A stretch of DNA of 64,000 nucleotides from M0108 sp963841065 (lineage in GTDB: Bacteria; Pseudomonadota; Gammaproteobacteria; Chromatiales; Chromatiaceae): contig CAWJBI010000031.1 of the NCBI GenBank assembly GCA_963841065.1, positions 124,001 through 188,000 on the forward strand, in the 5' to 3' direction. Numbering within the stretch: position 1 is the first letter of the stretch; each line of letters starts with the position of its first letter. The notes under the pieces were generated by a model. It was not told the DNA's origin. It did not search any database and saw only the letters and a program-made list of their open reading frames with translations. The translations under genes were made by a program, and so were the position numbers. This document shows, one piece after another, positions 26,023 to 36,934 of the stretch.

Positions 26023-26304
26023 CTAGCCAGGTCCTTGTTCATTCTCCAAGGCCTTGGTGGTGATTTCCTTGTAAAGGTGGACGATGCGCCCGGCCAGGTC
26101 CTGCCACTCGGGGTGCTGGTCAAAAAAGGGTTTGACCTCGATGGCATCCTGGAGCGCCTCGTCCAGGAAGGCAATATCCAGGGTGCTCAGGCGTTCGCCG
26201 CGATCGACCAGGGCCTTGAGATCCAGGGCCCGGGGCAGGCGCTGTTGCTCCAGCCGTTGGACCAATACCTCGATGAGACCAGCATCTTTTTCCGAATTCG
26301 TCAT
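26023..26304 (-). CDS. Small hypothetical protein, 93 residues
   Basis: Not recognised. An acidic, helical, cytoplasmic protein (ALDLKALVDRGERLSTLDIA; HPEWQDLAGRIVHLYKEITT) without Cys-rich or membrane features. It is the first gene of the minus-strand group and lies just before the 362-residue unknown gene, which makes the two a likely functional pair. Start ATG 26304 has an AG-rich stretch (gaggtga) about 7 bases upstream. It is divergent from the RND adaptor gene. Confidence 0.62.
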   Translation of the reverse strand: MTNSEKDAGLIEVLVQRLEQQRLPRALDLKALVDRGERLSTLDIAFLDEALQDAIEVKPFFDQHPEWQDLAGRIVHLYKEITTKALENEQGPG

Positions 26305-26466
26305 TTTTCACCTCTGATTAATAGGCTTAAAGTTTCGGGAACCTCATTACGCCCGGGCGAACCATCGCACTGGTGCGGGCTATCGTCAAGCGGCAAGCAA
26401 CACTCGCGATTGGCTAGGGGATGTGTGAGAATAATTTCATTGACCCGTCCGCGCCGGAGTACCTCC

Positions 26467-27664
26467 ATGCCTCTCATGCCCCGCAAGCCCCCCACCCGCT
26501 CCGCCTTCAGGCTAGTCGCCATCGCCATCCCCCTCCTGGTTGCCGGTTGCGGCAAGGGGGATGGGCCGGCGCTTCAGGATACGTCCGCTCCCACTGTCGA
26601 GGTCATGGCCGCTGTCGTGAAGCCGATCGAACAGCAGGTGACCTTCATGGGCCGGGTAGCGGCCGTGGACAAGGTGGAACTGAGGGCTAGGGTCGAGGGT
26701 TTTCTCAAGGAACGGCGGTTCACCGAGGGCGAGGAGGTGAAGGTGGACGAGGTCCTCTTTGCTATTGAGCCCGAGCAATATCAGGCCATCGTCCAGCAGC
26801 GCGAGGCGGATTTGGCCAAGGCCGAGGCCGAGGTGGAGAATGCCCGCGCCCAGCTTGCCCGGGGCGAGGAGCTCCTCAAGCAGAAAAATATCTCGGCGGC
26901 GGAGGTGGACAAGCTCCGCGCCGCCCATCGGGTGGCGGTGGCGAGTAGCGAACAGGCCCAGGCGGCCCTGACGGCGGCCCGGCTCGATTTGGACTACACC
27001 CAGATCAAGGCCCCGGTGGCGGGGCGCATTGGCCGGGCGGCGCTGACGGTGGGCAACCTGGTCGGCCCCGCCTCCGGGGTTCTGGCCACCCTGGTCAGTC
27101 AGGACCCCATTCATGTCTTATTTCCGGTGACCCAGCGTGAACTCTTGGACGCGCGGCAACGCGCCGCGGCCAACGGCGGCGAGGCCAAGGAGTTGATCGC
27201 GCACGGCCGGCTCCCGGATGGCAGCCTCTACGATCAGCCCGGTCGCCTCGATTTTGTCGATGTGACCACGAACCCAGGCACCGACACCGTGCTGGTGCGG
27301 GCGGCATTTCCCAACCCGGATGGTCTGCTTTCGGATGGCCAGTATCTCAGCGTCCTCCTGGCGGAAGAAGAGCCCGAGTCGGCCATCCTGATTCCCCAGG
27401 CCAGTCTGCAGGTCGATCAGCAGGGGGTCTATGTCCTGGTCCTGGACGCCGACCAGAAGGTGCAGATCCGACGTATCCAGACCGGTCCCATGCAAGGGTC
27501 GAATACTGGTGGTGCTTAGTGGGCTCAAGGAGGGTGAGCTCGTGCTGACCGAGGGCATCCAGAAAGTGCGACCCGGGCAGGTGGTGAGTGCCGCGCCGCC
27601 CCAGGCCGTGGCGCCCGCGGTAGGGGTGGCACCGGCGGCGGAAGCCGGGGGTAACTCCGAATGA
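26467..27664 (+). CDS. AcrA-like RND efflux periplasmic adaptor (lipoprotein; one frameshift)
   Basis: Membrane-fusion subunit linking an inner-membrane RND pump to an outer-membrane channel. The signal ends in the lipobox LLVAGCGKG. Downstream are the beta-barrel/lipoyl part (VTFMGRVAAVDKVELRARVE; GFLKERRFTEGEEVKVDEVL), a coiled-coil hairpin (EADLAKAEAEVENARAQLAR) and LDYTQIKAPVAGRIGRAALT, the standard adaptor signature. A frame change near 27505 separates the last part (LSGLKEGELVLTEGIQKVRP). About 398 residues in all. ATG 26467 has GGAG about 8 bases upstream. The pump gene starts 4 bases before its stop. Confidence 0.9.
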
Positions 27665-30600
27665 TCTCCGACGTCTTCATCGACCGCCCGAGGCTGTCCA
27701 TTGTCATCTCGGTGGTGTTGACCATCGCCGGGCTGATCGCCATCACGGCGATCCCGGTGGCCCAGTTTCCCGACATTGTTCCGCCCCAGGTCTCGGTGAC
27801 CACCAGTCTACCCGGGTGCCTCCGCGGCCGTGGTGGAGTCCACCGTCGGCCAGCCCATCGAGTCGAAGGTCAACGGCGTCGACAAGATGCTGTACATGAA
27901 GTCGAGCAGCGCCAACGACGGCAGCTATACGCTCACCGTGTCCTTTGCCCTGGGCACGGACCCGGACATCAACACCGTCAATGTCCAGAACCGGGTCAAC
28001 CAGGCCACCGCCCAGCTCCCGGAGGAGGTCAAACGCCAGGGATTGACGGTGAAGAAGAAGTCCACCGCCATGCTGCAGGTGGTGGCCCTGACCTCGCCCA
28101 AGGAGTCCTACGACGCCCTCTTCCTGAGTAACTACGCGACCATCAATGTGGTCGATACCCTGGCGCGGGTCTCCGGCGTCGGCGAGGTCTTCCTGTTCGG
28201 TCCCCTCGACTACAGCATGCGCATCTGGCTGGATTCGGACCGGCTGACCGCCCTGGGGCTGACCCCCGCCGACGTGATCTCCGCCATCCAGGGCCAGAAC
28301 ATCCAGGCCGCGGTCGGGCGCATCGGCTCCCAGCCCATGACCCCGGACCAACAGTTCCAGATCACCCTCCAGACCCAGGGCCGGCTGACCGACGTCAAGG
28401 AGTTCGAGAAGATCGTGGTGCGCGCCAACCCGGACGGCTCCACGGTACGGGTCAGTGATGTCGGTCGGGTGGAGTTGGGCTCCAAACAGCGCGACTCCTT
28501 CAGCCGACTCGAACGCTGGCGACACCGCGGCCATGGCCATCTATCTCGCCCCCGGGGCCAACGCCGTGGCCACCGCCGCGGGCATCAAGGCCGCCATGGA
28601 GCGTCTGTCCGAGCGCTTCCCGGACGACCTCGACTACGTGGTCATGTACGACACCACGGACTTCGTCAACGCCAGTATCGAGAAGGTCATCCACACCCTG
28701 TTCGAGGCCTTTGTCCTGGTCATCCTGGTGGTGTTTCTGTTCCTCGGCAGTTGGCGGGCCACCCTGATCCCCTTGATCGCCGTCCCGGTGGCCCTGATCG
28801 GGACCTTTGCCTTCCTGCTCATGATCGGCTTCTCCGCCAACACCATCTCCCTGCTTGCGGTGGTGCTGGCCATCGGCATCGTGGTGGACGACGCCATCGT
28901 GGTCGTCGAGGCGGTGGAGCACATCATGGAGACCGAGGGCCTCGACCCCCGCGCGGCGGCCAAGAAGGCCATGACCCAGATCACCGCGCCCATCATCGCC
29001 ATCACCCTGGTGCTGCTCTCGGTCTTCCTGCCGGTGGCCTTCATCCCCGGCATCACGGGGCAGCTCTTCCAGCAGTTCGCCGCCGTGGTCGCCTTCTCCA
29101 TGCTGATCTCGGCCATCAACGCCCTGACCCTGTCGCCGGCCCTGTGCGCCATCCTGCTCAAGCACGGCGGCCACAGGCGCGGGCTCATGGGCATGGTGAT
29201 GCGCGGCATCGATGGGATTCGCGATGGCTATGCCGCCATCGTCGGTCCGGCTGGTGCGGGTCTCGATCCTGGTGCTGGTGCTAGTGGCCGGCATCGGCGT
29301 TTGCCACCGGTTGGCTGTTCAAGGTCACCCCCACCGGCTTCCTGCCGGAAGAGGACCAGGGGGCCTTCATGGCCGAGGTCCAGTTGCCCCAGGGTGCCTC
29401 GGTCAACCGCTCCCTGGAGGTGGCCAAGCAGGTCGAGAAGATCCTGATGCGGGACCCGGCCATCGCGCATGTCCTGGCCGTACCCGGCTACAGCATCATC
29501 GACGGCGTTGTCCAGTCCAACAGCGTCTTCATCCTCGGCCGACTCAAGCCCTTCGAGGAGCGCAAGACCCCCGACCTCAAGGTCGCCGCGGTGATCGACC
29601 GTTTCGCGCGCGAGAGCGCGTCCATCGCCGTCGGCCCGGGTCATGCCCTTCAACCTGCCGCCCATCATCGGACTCGGGACCGGCGGCGGCTTCGAGTATC
29701 AGTTGGAGGACCTGCAGGGGCGTCCGCCGGAGGAACTGGCGGCGGTCATGCGCGCGGTCGTCCTCGCCGCCAATCAGGAACCGACCCTGCAACGGGTCTT
29801 TTCCACCTGGGCCACCAATAATCCCCAGGTCTTCCTCCACATCGACCGCGAGAAGGCTCAGACCCTGGGGGTCGCGGTGGGCGACATCTTCATGGGCCTG
29901 CAATCCACTCTGGGCGGCTATTACGTCAACGACTTCAATAAGTTCGGACGCGTCTGGCAGGTCCAGGTGCAGGGCGAGGAGGGGGATCGTCAGCGCTTCG
30001 ACGACGTGTACCGCATCAACGTCCGCAACAGCAAGGGCGAGATGGTCCCGGTGCGTGCCTTCATGGAGCCCGAGCTGATCCTCGGACCCCAGTTGATCCA
30101 GCGCTACAACAATTTCCGCAGCACCACCATCCAGGGTAGCCCGGCCCCGGGCAGGTCCTCCGGCGACGCCCTGGTGGCCATGGAGGACATCAGCGCCAAG
30201 ACCTTGCCCGCCGGTTTCGGCTTCGAGTGGACCGGCACGGCCTTGCAGGAGAAACAGGCCGGCGGCAAGACCTCCATCGTTCTGGGGCTGGCCGTGCTCT
30301 TTGCCTACCTCTTCCTGGTCGGCCTCTATGAGTCCTGGTCCATGCCCGTCGCGGTTCTGCTGTCGGTCACCGTCGGCATCCTCGGTGCCATGGCGGCCCT
30401 ATGGGTCAGCGGGCTGCCCAACGACCTCTATGCCCAGGTCGGCATCGTGGTGCTCATCGGCCTGGCGAGCAAGAACGCCATCCTGATCGTCGAGTTCGCC
30501 ATGGACGAGCGCCGGCAAGGTCGGACCATCCTGGAGGCCGCCGCCAACGCCGGGCGGCTGCGTATCCGCGCCGTGCTCATGACCAGCTTCGCCTTCATCC

Positions 30601-30776
30601 TGGGTCTGGTGCCCTTGGTCATCGCCAGCGGTGCCGGCGAGGCGAGCCAACGCGGCGTGGGTACCGCCGTGTTCGGCGGTATGCTGGCCGCGTCCTTGGT
30701 GGGTATCTTCCTCATCCCCATGCTCTATGTCGTCTTTCAACGCCTGCGGGAGAAGTTCCACGGCACCGCGGAGTAG
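27661..30776 (+). CDS. AcrB-like RND multidrug efflux pump, HAE1 type (about five frameshifts)
   Basis: Proton-driven inner-membrane pump of about 1039 residues. It begins MISDVFIDRPRLSIVISVVL. Landmarks are the transmembrane proton-relay region AIGIVVDDAIVVVEAVEHIM with the paired Asp residues, TPTGFLPEEDQGAFMAEVQL in the start of the second half, and IGLASKNAILIVEFAMDERR near the end. The frame changes near 27810, 28510, 29245, 29305 and 29640, each time with conserved sequence on both sides, which points to base errors. It overlaps the adaptor gene by 4 bases. No TolC-type gene is adjacent, so the outer-membrane channel must come from elsewhere. Confidence 0.92.
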
Positions 30777-30905
30777 GGCGGCCGCTGCTGAAATGGGGGG
30801 CCTTGGCCAGGGCGCCTGACCCTGGCGGGGCTCATCAGCCTCGCCAGGACTTGTCCTCGCATTACCGGCAGGATGAAGCCTCCATCCCAGCCAGGGGAGA
30901 TGCCC

Positions 30906-33866
30906 ATGACCCCAGACGACTTCATTCGCAAGTGGCGGGGCGTAACGTTGACGGAACGGGCGTCGTCCCAAGAGCATTTCATCGACCTGTGCCGTCTCTT
31001 GGGCGAGCAAACCCCGACCGCGGCCGATCCTCAAGGTGTCTGGTACGCCTTCGAGAAGGGTGCCCGCAAGGCCGGGGGCGGCGATGGCTGGGCGGATGTC
31101 TGGAAGAGGGGCTGTTTCGGCTGGGAGTACAAAGGCCCCGGTAAGGACCTGGATGCCGCCTTCAAGCAACTCCAGCTCTACACCCCGGCTCTGGAGTATC
31201 CACCGCTCCTGATCGTCTCGGACATCCAGACCATCCGCATCCATACCGCCTTCACTGGTCTGGTACCGGTCACGTACAAAATCGGGATCGAAGACCTCCG
31301 CGACCCCGCCACGCGGAAGTTGCTGAAGTGGGCCTTTACCGCACCCGACAAACTCAAGCCGATCGTCCGCCGTGATCAGCTCACCGAACAGGCGGCCAGC
31401 CAGCTCGGTGCCCTGGCCCAGACCTGGCGCGGCCGTGGGCATGATCCCTTCCGGGTGGCGCACTTCTGCCAGCAGATCCTGTTCTGCCTGTTCGCCGAGG
31501 ATATCGGCCTGCTGCCGGATGAGTTCTTCACCAAGTTGCTGCGCACGGCGCGCGAGGAGCCGGCCAGCGCCCAGGAATTGCTGGAGTCCCTGTTTGGCGT
31601 CATGGCCACCGGTGGGCGGCTGGGGCTCGACCGTATCGACTGGTTCAACGGCGGCCTCTTCGCCACCGCCGCCGCCCTGCCCCTGGAACCGTCCGACATT
31701 CAGCAGCTCCTCGCCTTGGCGAGTCTGGACTGGTCCGCCATCGATCCCACCATCGCCGGCACCCTCTTCGTGCGCGGCCTGGACCCGGCGATGCGCGCCC
31801 AGCTCGGGGCGCAGTTCACCGACCCCCAAACCATCATGAGGCTGGTGAACCCGGTGGTCCTCGATCCGCTGCGGGCCGAGTGGGCAGGCACCCAGGTCGA
31901 GATCCATGACCAGATCGACAAGGCCCATGCCGCCAAGAGCGCGGGCGCCCGGACCAAGGCCATGAAGGCCGCACTGGGGCTCTACCAAGGCTACCTGGAG
32001 CGGCTGCGCAACTTCCGGGTGCTCGACGCCGCTTGTGGTTCGGGCAATTTTCTCCTGCTGGCCCTGCTCGGTCTCAAGGATCTGGAGCATCAGGTTATCC
32101 TCGAAGCCGAGGCCATGGGCCTACCGCGGGCCTTCCCCCTGGTCGGACCCGAGAATGTGCTGGGCATCGAGATCAACCCCTTCGCGGCGGAACTGGCCCG
32201 GGTCGTGATCTGGATCGGCGAGATCCAGTGGATGCTGAATCATGGCTTCGCCCTGTCCAAGCGACCCGATCCTCAAAGTCCTCGACAACATTCAACTACG
32301 GGATGCCATCCTCAACCCCGATGGCACGGAACCGGAGTGGCCCGCGGCCGATGTGATCGTCGGCAATCCGCCGTTCCTGGGTGGCAGCAAGATGCGTCGG
32401 TGCCCTGGGCGATGCCTATTTCGAGCGCCGCTTGAGCGTATCTATACCGGGCGCGTGCCGGCTGGGGCCGATCTGGTGACCTATTGGTTCGAGAAGGCGC
32501 GGGCGCAGATCGAGCCGGACAGGGTCAAGCTCCGCCGGCCTGGTGGCGACCAACAGCATCCGGGGTGGGGCGAACCGCAAGGTCCTGGAGCGCATCACGG
32601 AAACTGGGGCGATCTTCAACGCCTGGGCGGATGAACCCTGGATCAACGAGGGGGCGGCGGTGCGGGTGTCGTTGGTGGCATTCGGACATGCGACGCACGA
32701 AGGGGTGCACGTGATGGGGGCTCGATGGAACCGTGGCGACGATCAACGCCGACCTGACTCGCGGCGGCAGCGCGAGTGACGCGGACCTGACGCAGGCCCA
32801 AGCGGCTGCTGGACAACGCCGACGCCTGTTTCATGGGCGCCACGCAAAAAGGGCCATTCGACATCCCGGCGAACGCTGGCGCGGCAATGGCTTGACCCTG
32901 CCGAACCCGAACGGACAACCGAACTCCCGAGGTGCTGCGTGCCGCTCTGGCAACGGGATCGACCTGACCCGGCGCCTCGGGAGATCTGGATCGTTGATTT
33001 CGGAATGCGACTTGCCGAAGCAGCGAGGCGGCCTTGTACGAAACGCCCTTCGCCTATGTTCTGGAGCAGGTCGAGCCGGTACGACGGCAGAACAACGTCG
33101 ACGCCTACCGACGTTACTGGTGGCGGCACGCCGAGCGCCGACCCGGACATGCGCTCAGCGCCCTGTCAGGACCTTGGCACGCTACATCGCCACGCCCGAC
33201 GGTAGCGAAGCATCGGCTGTTCGTCTGGGTCTGCCGCACGCGTTGCTCCCCGACCAGATAGCTCATCGTCGCACGCGCGCCGACGACACCACCTTCGGCA
33301 TCCTGCACTCGCGATTTCATGAGCTGTGGTCGCTGCGGATGGGCACCAGCTCTGGAAGACCGACCCCGCTACACCCCCACCACCACCTTCGAGACCTTCC
33401 CCTTCCCCGAGGGCCTGACGCCAGCCGATACCGGTGGCCCGGTGGAGACCCTGGACGCCGACGGCATCATCCTGCCCAGCGTCGCTCCTGACGCCGGCGC
33501 CAGGCGGCGCTGGCCATCGCCGAGGCGGCCCATCGGCTCAACGGCCTGCGCGAGAACTGGCTGAACCCGCCGGAATGGGTGGAGCGGGTCCCGGAGGTCG
33601 TCCCCGGCTACCCGGACCGCATCATCCCCAAGCCCGAACACGCGGTCGAGATCAAGAAGCGCACCCTCACCAACCTCTACAACGCCCGTCCGGCCTGGCT
33701 GGACAATGCCCACCAGGCCCTCGATGCCGCCGTCGCCGTCGCCTATGGCTGGGAGGACTACACCCCGGCCCTGCCTGACGCGGAGATCCTGAGGCGCCTG
33801 CTGGCCCTCAACCTGGCTCGCTCCAGCGGGCAACAGGGGAGGGGGAAGAGTGAAACAGGGCACTGA
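30906..33866 (+). CDS. MmeI-like type IIL restriction-modification enzyme (heavily frameshifted)
   Basis: Single-chain enzyme that joins an N-terminal nuclease, an N6-adenine methyltransferase and a target-recognition domain; about 985 residues if restored. The N-terminus has TERASSQEHFIDLCRLLGEQ and GWADVWKRGCFGWEYKG, in which an Asp, nine residues and then E-x-K reproduce the D-x9-ExK nuclease motif of MmeI. The methyltransferase shows motif I LDAACGSGNFLLLALLG, ENVLGIEINPFAAELARVVI and motif IV VGNPPFLGG (NPPF). After about 32260 the frame changes repeatedly and most densely at 32700-33340, the recognition domain; the C-terminus (LYNARPAWLDNAHQALDAAV) is intact. ATG 30906 follows GGGGAG. 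DISARM methylase DrmMI is a relative, but no DISARM genes adjoin. Confidence 0.85.
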
Positions 33867-34006
33867 ATCCCCTCCGGGTTGCAGCAAGAGGCCATCTTGG
33901 ACCCGGACGAGGTTCTGGTGCATTCAGGCGGACACGGCGACCGCGTTCCCTATTAGCGCAATGGTTGCCTGTGTTAAAAGTCCTTATAGCCCCGCCGATG
34001 CCTTGC

Positions 34007-34034
34007 TTGTGCATGTTGCGGGGTTAGCTATACT
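34007..34034 (+). promoter_or_regulatory. Candidate sigma-70 promoter for the DUF3300 gene
   Basis: TTGTGC (34007-34012), 16 bases, TATACT (34029-34034) gives a fair -35/-10 pair about 85 bases before the ATG at 34120. The surrounding 33867-34119 stretch has no other gene. Confidence 0.5.
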
Positions 34035-34119
34035 TTCGAGTGTCCTTGCCGCCGGGTCCTGCTCTCGGGCGGCCCCTGCCTCTTCAGATCACGACCTCGA
34101 TAATCGGAGGGTCTCTCTC

Positions 34120-35724
34120 ATGTCCATCCTGTCACGCCTGCTTACGGCCTTGTTGGTGGCTGCCACCTTAGGATTCGGCCCCCTCGGCCTGGCCGCCGAG
34201 CCGGCGAAAGACCCTATCCCGATAGCCCAAATCGAGCAGATGGTTGCCCCCATCGCCCTCTACCCCGACGCCCTGCTCACGCAGATTCTGATGGCCTCGA
34301 CCTATCCCCTGGACTTGGTGCAGGCCGATCGCTGGCAAGAGGAACATGAGGACCTGAAGGGCGAGGCCCTAGACATGGCGGTTCGGGGCGAGCCCTGGGA
34401 CGAAAGCGTCAAGGTCCTGGTCCAGTTCCCTAGCGTGCTAGGGTTCATGAGCGACAATCTGGACTGGACCCAGGACTTGGGTGACGCCGTTCTGGCCCAG
34501 ATGCAGGATGTGATCGACGCCATCCAGAAGCTGCGCCGGGAGGCGGAGTTAGCGGGCAATCTGAAGAGCAACGACAAGCAGCGGGTCGAGAAGGCGGGGG
34601 AGACCATCGTCATCCAGCCCGCCAGCGCGGAGACGGTCTATGTGCCGACTTACGACCCGGCGCAGGTCTATGGCCAGACCACGCCACCGGCCACCCAGTA
34701 TTACCCGGCCGTCTATACCGACGCGGCCTACGGCTATGCGGCCACCCAGCCAACCGCGACCACCGTCGTTACCACCGATAATTCTTACAACGAGGGACTG
34801 ATCGGCTTCGGGGCGGGGGCGCTGGTAGGCGGCCTCTTGACGGCCGCCATCCTGTGGGACGACCACGATGACCACATCTATTGGGGGGGTGCGGGCCGCT
34901 GGGGTGGCGGCTCCTACTGGAGTCAGCCGAACTATTGGAATAACAACGGCTGGCGCAGCGCCAATAACATCAATATCAACCGCGACATCGATCGCAACCG
35001 TGTCAATACCGGCGACATCAATATCAACAAAGGGATCTCCGGCAACGAGATCAATCGTTGGAACCACAATCCCGAGCGTCGCGGCGGGGTGCGCTACCGG
35101 GATCAGACCACCCAGGCGCGCTTTGCGGAACAGCGCAAGCCGGGCGGCATCGACCGGGATGAGGCGCGTGGGCGTCTAAGCGACGGGGACAGGCCCGGAG
35201 ACAGGCCCCTCAAGGCCCCGGATCTGGACCGGGTGCGCGCGGAGGGGGCGGCCGGCGGCAAGGTGACTGATCTCAAGGACCGCCAGGGTGGCGGGCAGGG
35301 CAGGCTTGATAGCGCCAGGGATCGGCCAGCCGCGGGTGAGGCCCGTCCAAAGGCGCAGGGCAAGGATAAGGCGGTGTCCAAGGCCAAACCCAAGGCCAAT
35401 GCCGCCGCGGCCGACCGGCGTCCGGTGAATCAAGCGGCCAAGCGGCCCGCGGTGGCGGACAGCAAGGCTCAGCGCCCCTCCAGGCCCGAGGGTGCCGCCG
35501 CCAGACCGCAGCGCCCGGAGGCGCGATCGGCACCGGCGGCTAGTGGGGCCTTCAAGTCCAGCAGACCCCAGGTGGATCGGGCGGCCAGCAACCGGGGCGC
35601 GGCGAGTCGATCCTCGGCGGGGCGAGCCAGTTCTGGAGGTGGCGGTGGCCGGGCGGGTGGCGGAGGCGGTCGTGCTGGCGGCGGAGGCGGTCGTGCTGGC
35701 GGCGGAGGCGGTCGGGGACGCTGA
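34120..35724 (+). CDS. DUF3300-domain exported protein with Gly-rich C-terminus
   Basis: Exported protein of 534 residues. A signal peptide (SRLLTALLVAATLGFGPLGL, cleavage after AAEP) is followed by the DUF3300 core: QMVAPIALYPDALLTQILMA, STYPLDLVQADRW and PASAETVYVPTYDPAQVYGQ. A membrane-like Gly/Ala stretch (GLIGFGAGALVGGLLTAAIL) precedes an Asn/Ile-rich tract (NNININRDIDRNRVNTGDIN), then a basic low-complexity tail ending in four GGGGGRA-type heptads. The start is set by a strong GGAGG 9 bases before the ATG. DUF3300 and DUF2950 genes are commonly paired, as here. Function unknown; an envelope role is likely. Confidence 0.88.
   Translation: MSILSRLLTALLVAATLGFGPLGLAAEPAKDPIPIAQIEQMVAPIALYPDALLTQILMASTYPLDLVQADRWQEEHEDLKGEALDMAVRGEPWDESVKVLVQFPSVLGFMSDNLDWTQDLGDAVLAQMQDVIDAIQKLRREAELAGNLKSNDKQRVEKAGETIVIQPASAETVYVPTYDPAQVYGQTTPPATQYYPAVYTDAAYGYAATQPTATTVVTTDNSYNEGLIGFGAGALVGGLLTAAILWDDHDDHIYWGGAGRWGGGSYWSQPNYWNNNGWRSANNININRDIDRNRVNTGDININKGISGNEINRWNHNPERRGGVRYRDQTTQARFAEQRKPGGIDRDEARGRLSDGDRPGDRPLKAPDLDRVRAEGAAGGKVTDLKDRQGGGQGRLDSARDRPAAGEARPKAQGKDKAVSKAKPKANAAAADRRPVNQAAKRPAVADSKAQRPSRPEGAAARPQRPEARSAPAASGAFKSSRPQVDRAASNRGAASRSSAGRASSGGGGGRAGGGGGRAGGGGGRAGGGGGRGR
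35635..35718 (+). repeat. 21-bp in-frame tandem repeat, four copies
   Basis: Four copies of a 21-base unit (the middle two read ggcggcggaggcggtcgt plus gct, with the first base pair varying) encode Gly5-Arg-Ala heptads at the end of the DUF3300 protein. The copies at 35656-35676 and 35677-35697 differ by one base. Copy number could change by slippage without altering the frame. Confidence 0.9.
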
Positions 35725-35824
35725 CTCACCTAGCCCAGCCGCACCGACGGCCCCGCTTACCGCGCCGGGCCCGACGTGGCCCGCGGCCCAACCTCATCCC
35801 TGCTCCTCACGCGAGATCCAAGCC

Positions 35825-36832
35825 ATGAATAAGACCCTCATCCCGATCCTGATGCTGACGGCCGGACTCCTGCTCGCCGGCACCCTGCCCGCCACCGAGA
35901 CCTCCCCGCCCGCCGCCGGCTCGCCGCCGGGGGCCAGCCAACCAGCGGGTGGCGCCCCTGCCGTCCTTGAGCCGGCCACCGAGCCGGTGGCGATGCGCTT
36001 CGAGACCCCGGACGCCGCCGCCCTGGCCCTCATCGAGGCCGCCGCCGCGGAGGGCTCCGACCTGCTCCTCGCCGTCCTGGGTCCGGACCTGGCCGAGATG
36101 GTCTCCGGCGACCCGGTGGCGGATGCCGCCAACCGGGGATGGTTCGTCGAGAATGCCCGGCTATCCGCCCAGATCGAGGATGAGAGCAGCGACAGTGCCC
36201 TACTGGTCATTGGCCCCGACGACTGGCCCTTCCCCATCCCGCTCGCCAAGGATGACCAGGGCTGGTTCTTCGACACGGCGGCGGGGCTGGAGGAGTTGCT
36301 GAATCGGCGCATTGGGCTCAACGAGATTTACACCCTGGCGGCGCTGCGCGCCTTCGTGGAGGCGCAACGCGAGTATGCCGCGGCGGATCCCATGGGGCAG
36401 GGGACCCCGGTCTTCGCGGACCGCATCCTCAGTTCCGAGGGTAAGCGTGATGGACTCTATTGGCCCACCCAGCCCGGAGAGCCCGAGAGTCCGCTCGGGC
36501 CCTTGGTGGCGGAGGCGGTGGGGGCTGGTTATGGGGCCTCCCCCTCGGGCGAGGGCCCCCGGCCTTTCCATGGCTATCTCTACAAGATCCTGACCGCCCA
36601 GGGGGATCAAGCCCCGGGCGGGGCCATGAGCTATCTCAAGGAGGGCCGCCTGACGCAAGGCGTTGCCCTGCTGGCCTGGCCCGCCAGCTATGGCCACTCC
36701 GGCATCATGACCTTCCTGGTCAATCACAAGGGGATGGTTTACGAGCAGGACCTGGGTGAGGATACTGCCACCCTCGCCGCGGCCATCGATGCCTATAACC
36801 CGGGTGAAGGCTGGCGGGCTGCCGTGGATTGA
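35825..36832 (+). CDS. DUF2950-domain exported protein
   Basis: Secreted protein of 335 residues with an N-terminal signal (TLIPILMLTAGLLLAGTLPA) and a Pro/Ala-rich linker, then the DUF2950 domain: RFETPDAAALALIEAAAAEG, GWFFDTAAGLEELLNRRIGL, NEIYTLAALRAFVEAQREYA, PRPFHGYLYKILTAQGDQAP and FLVNHKGMVYEQDLGEDTAT. It follows the DUF3300 gene by 100 bases on the same strand, the usual conserved pair. No enzymatic motif is known for the family. Confidence 0.9.
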   Translation: MNKTLIPILMLTAGLLLAGTLPATETSPPAAGSPPGASQPAGGAPAVLEPATEPVAMRFETPDAAALALIEAAAAEGSDLLLAVLGPDLAEMVSGDPVADAANRGWFVENARLSAQIEDESSDSALLVIGPDDWPFPIPLAKDDQGWFFDTAAGLEELLNRRIGLNEIYTLAALRAFVEAQREYAAADPMGQGTPVFADRILSSEGKRDGLYWPTQPGEPESPLGPLVAEAVGAGYGASPSGEGPRPFHGYLYKILTAQGDQAPGGAMSYLKEGRLTQGVALLAWPASYGHSGIMTFLVNHKGMVYEQDLGEDTATLAAAIDAYNPGEGWRAAVD

Positions 36833-36934
36833 GCCCCCGGCCCTAGCGCGCCGGGCCCGGGACGGCCCATCAAGGCGCGCTCGAGACCCTGCTAGTCGTA
36901 TTCCCGACCCCCGATCACCCCTTAGGAACTGCCC

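Noticed and set aside
24880..26466. Long 5' extension of the RND adaptor frame (about 529 codons)
   Set aside because: It lies antisense to two plausible genes; the signal peptide, lipobox and Shine-Dalgarno put the true start at 26467.
30906..33866. DISARM or BREX defence locus
   Set aside because: The methylase is of the type seen in such systems, but no DrmA, DrmB, DrmC, PglZ or BrxC-like gene is adjacent; a stand-alone type IIL enzyme explains it better.
35635..35718. CRISPR array
   Set aside because: The short tandem units are in-frame Gly-rich codons without spacers; no CRISPR-like array was seen anywhere in the window.
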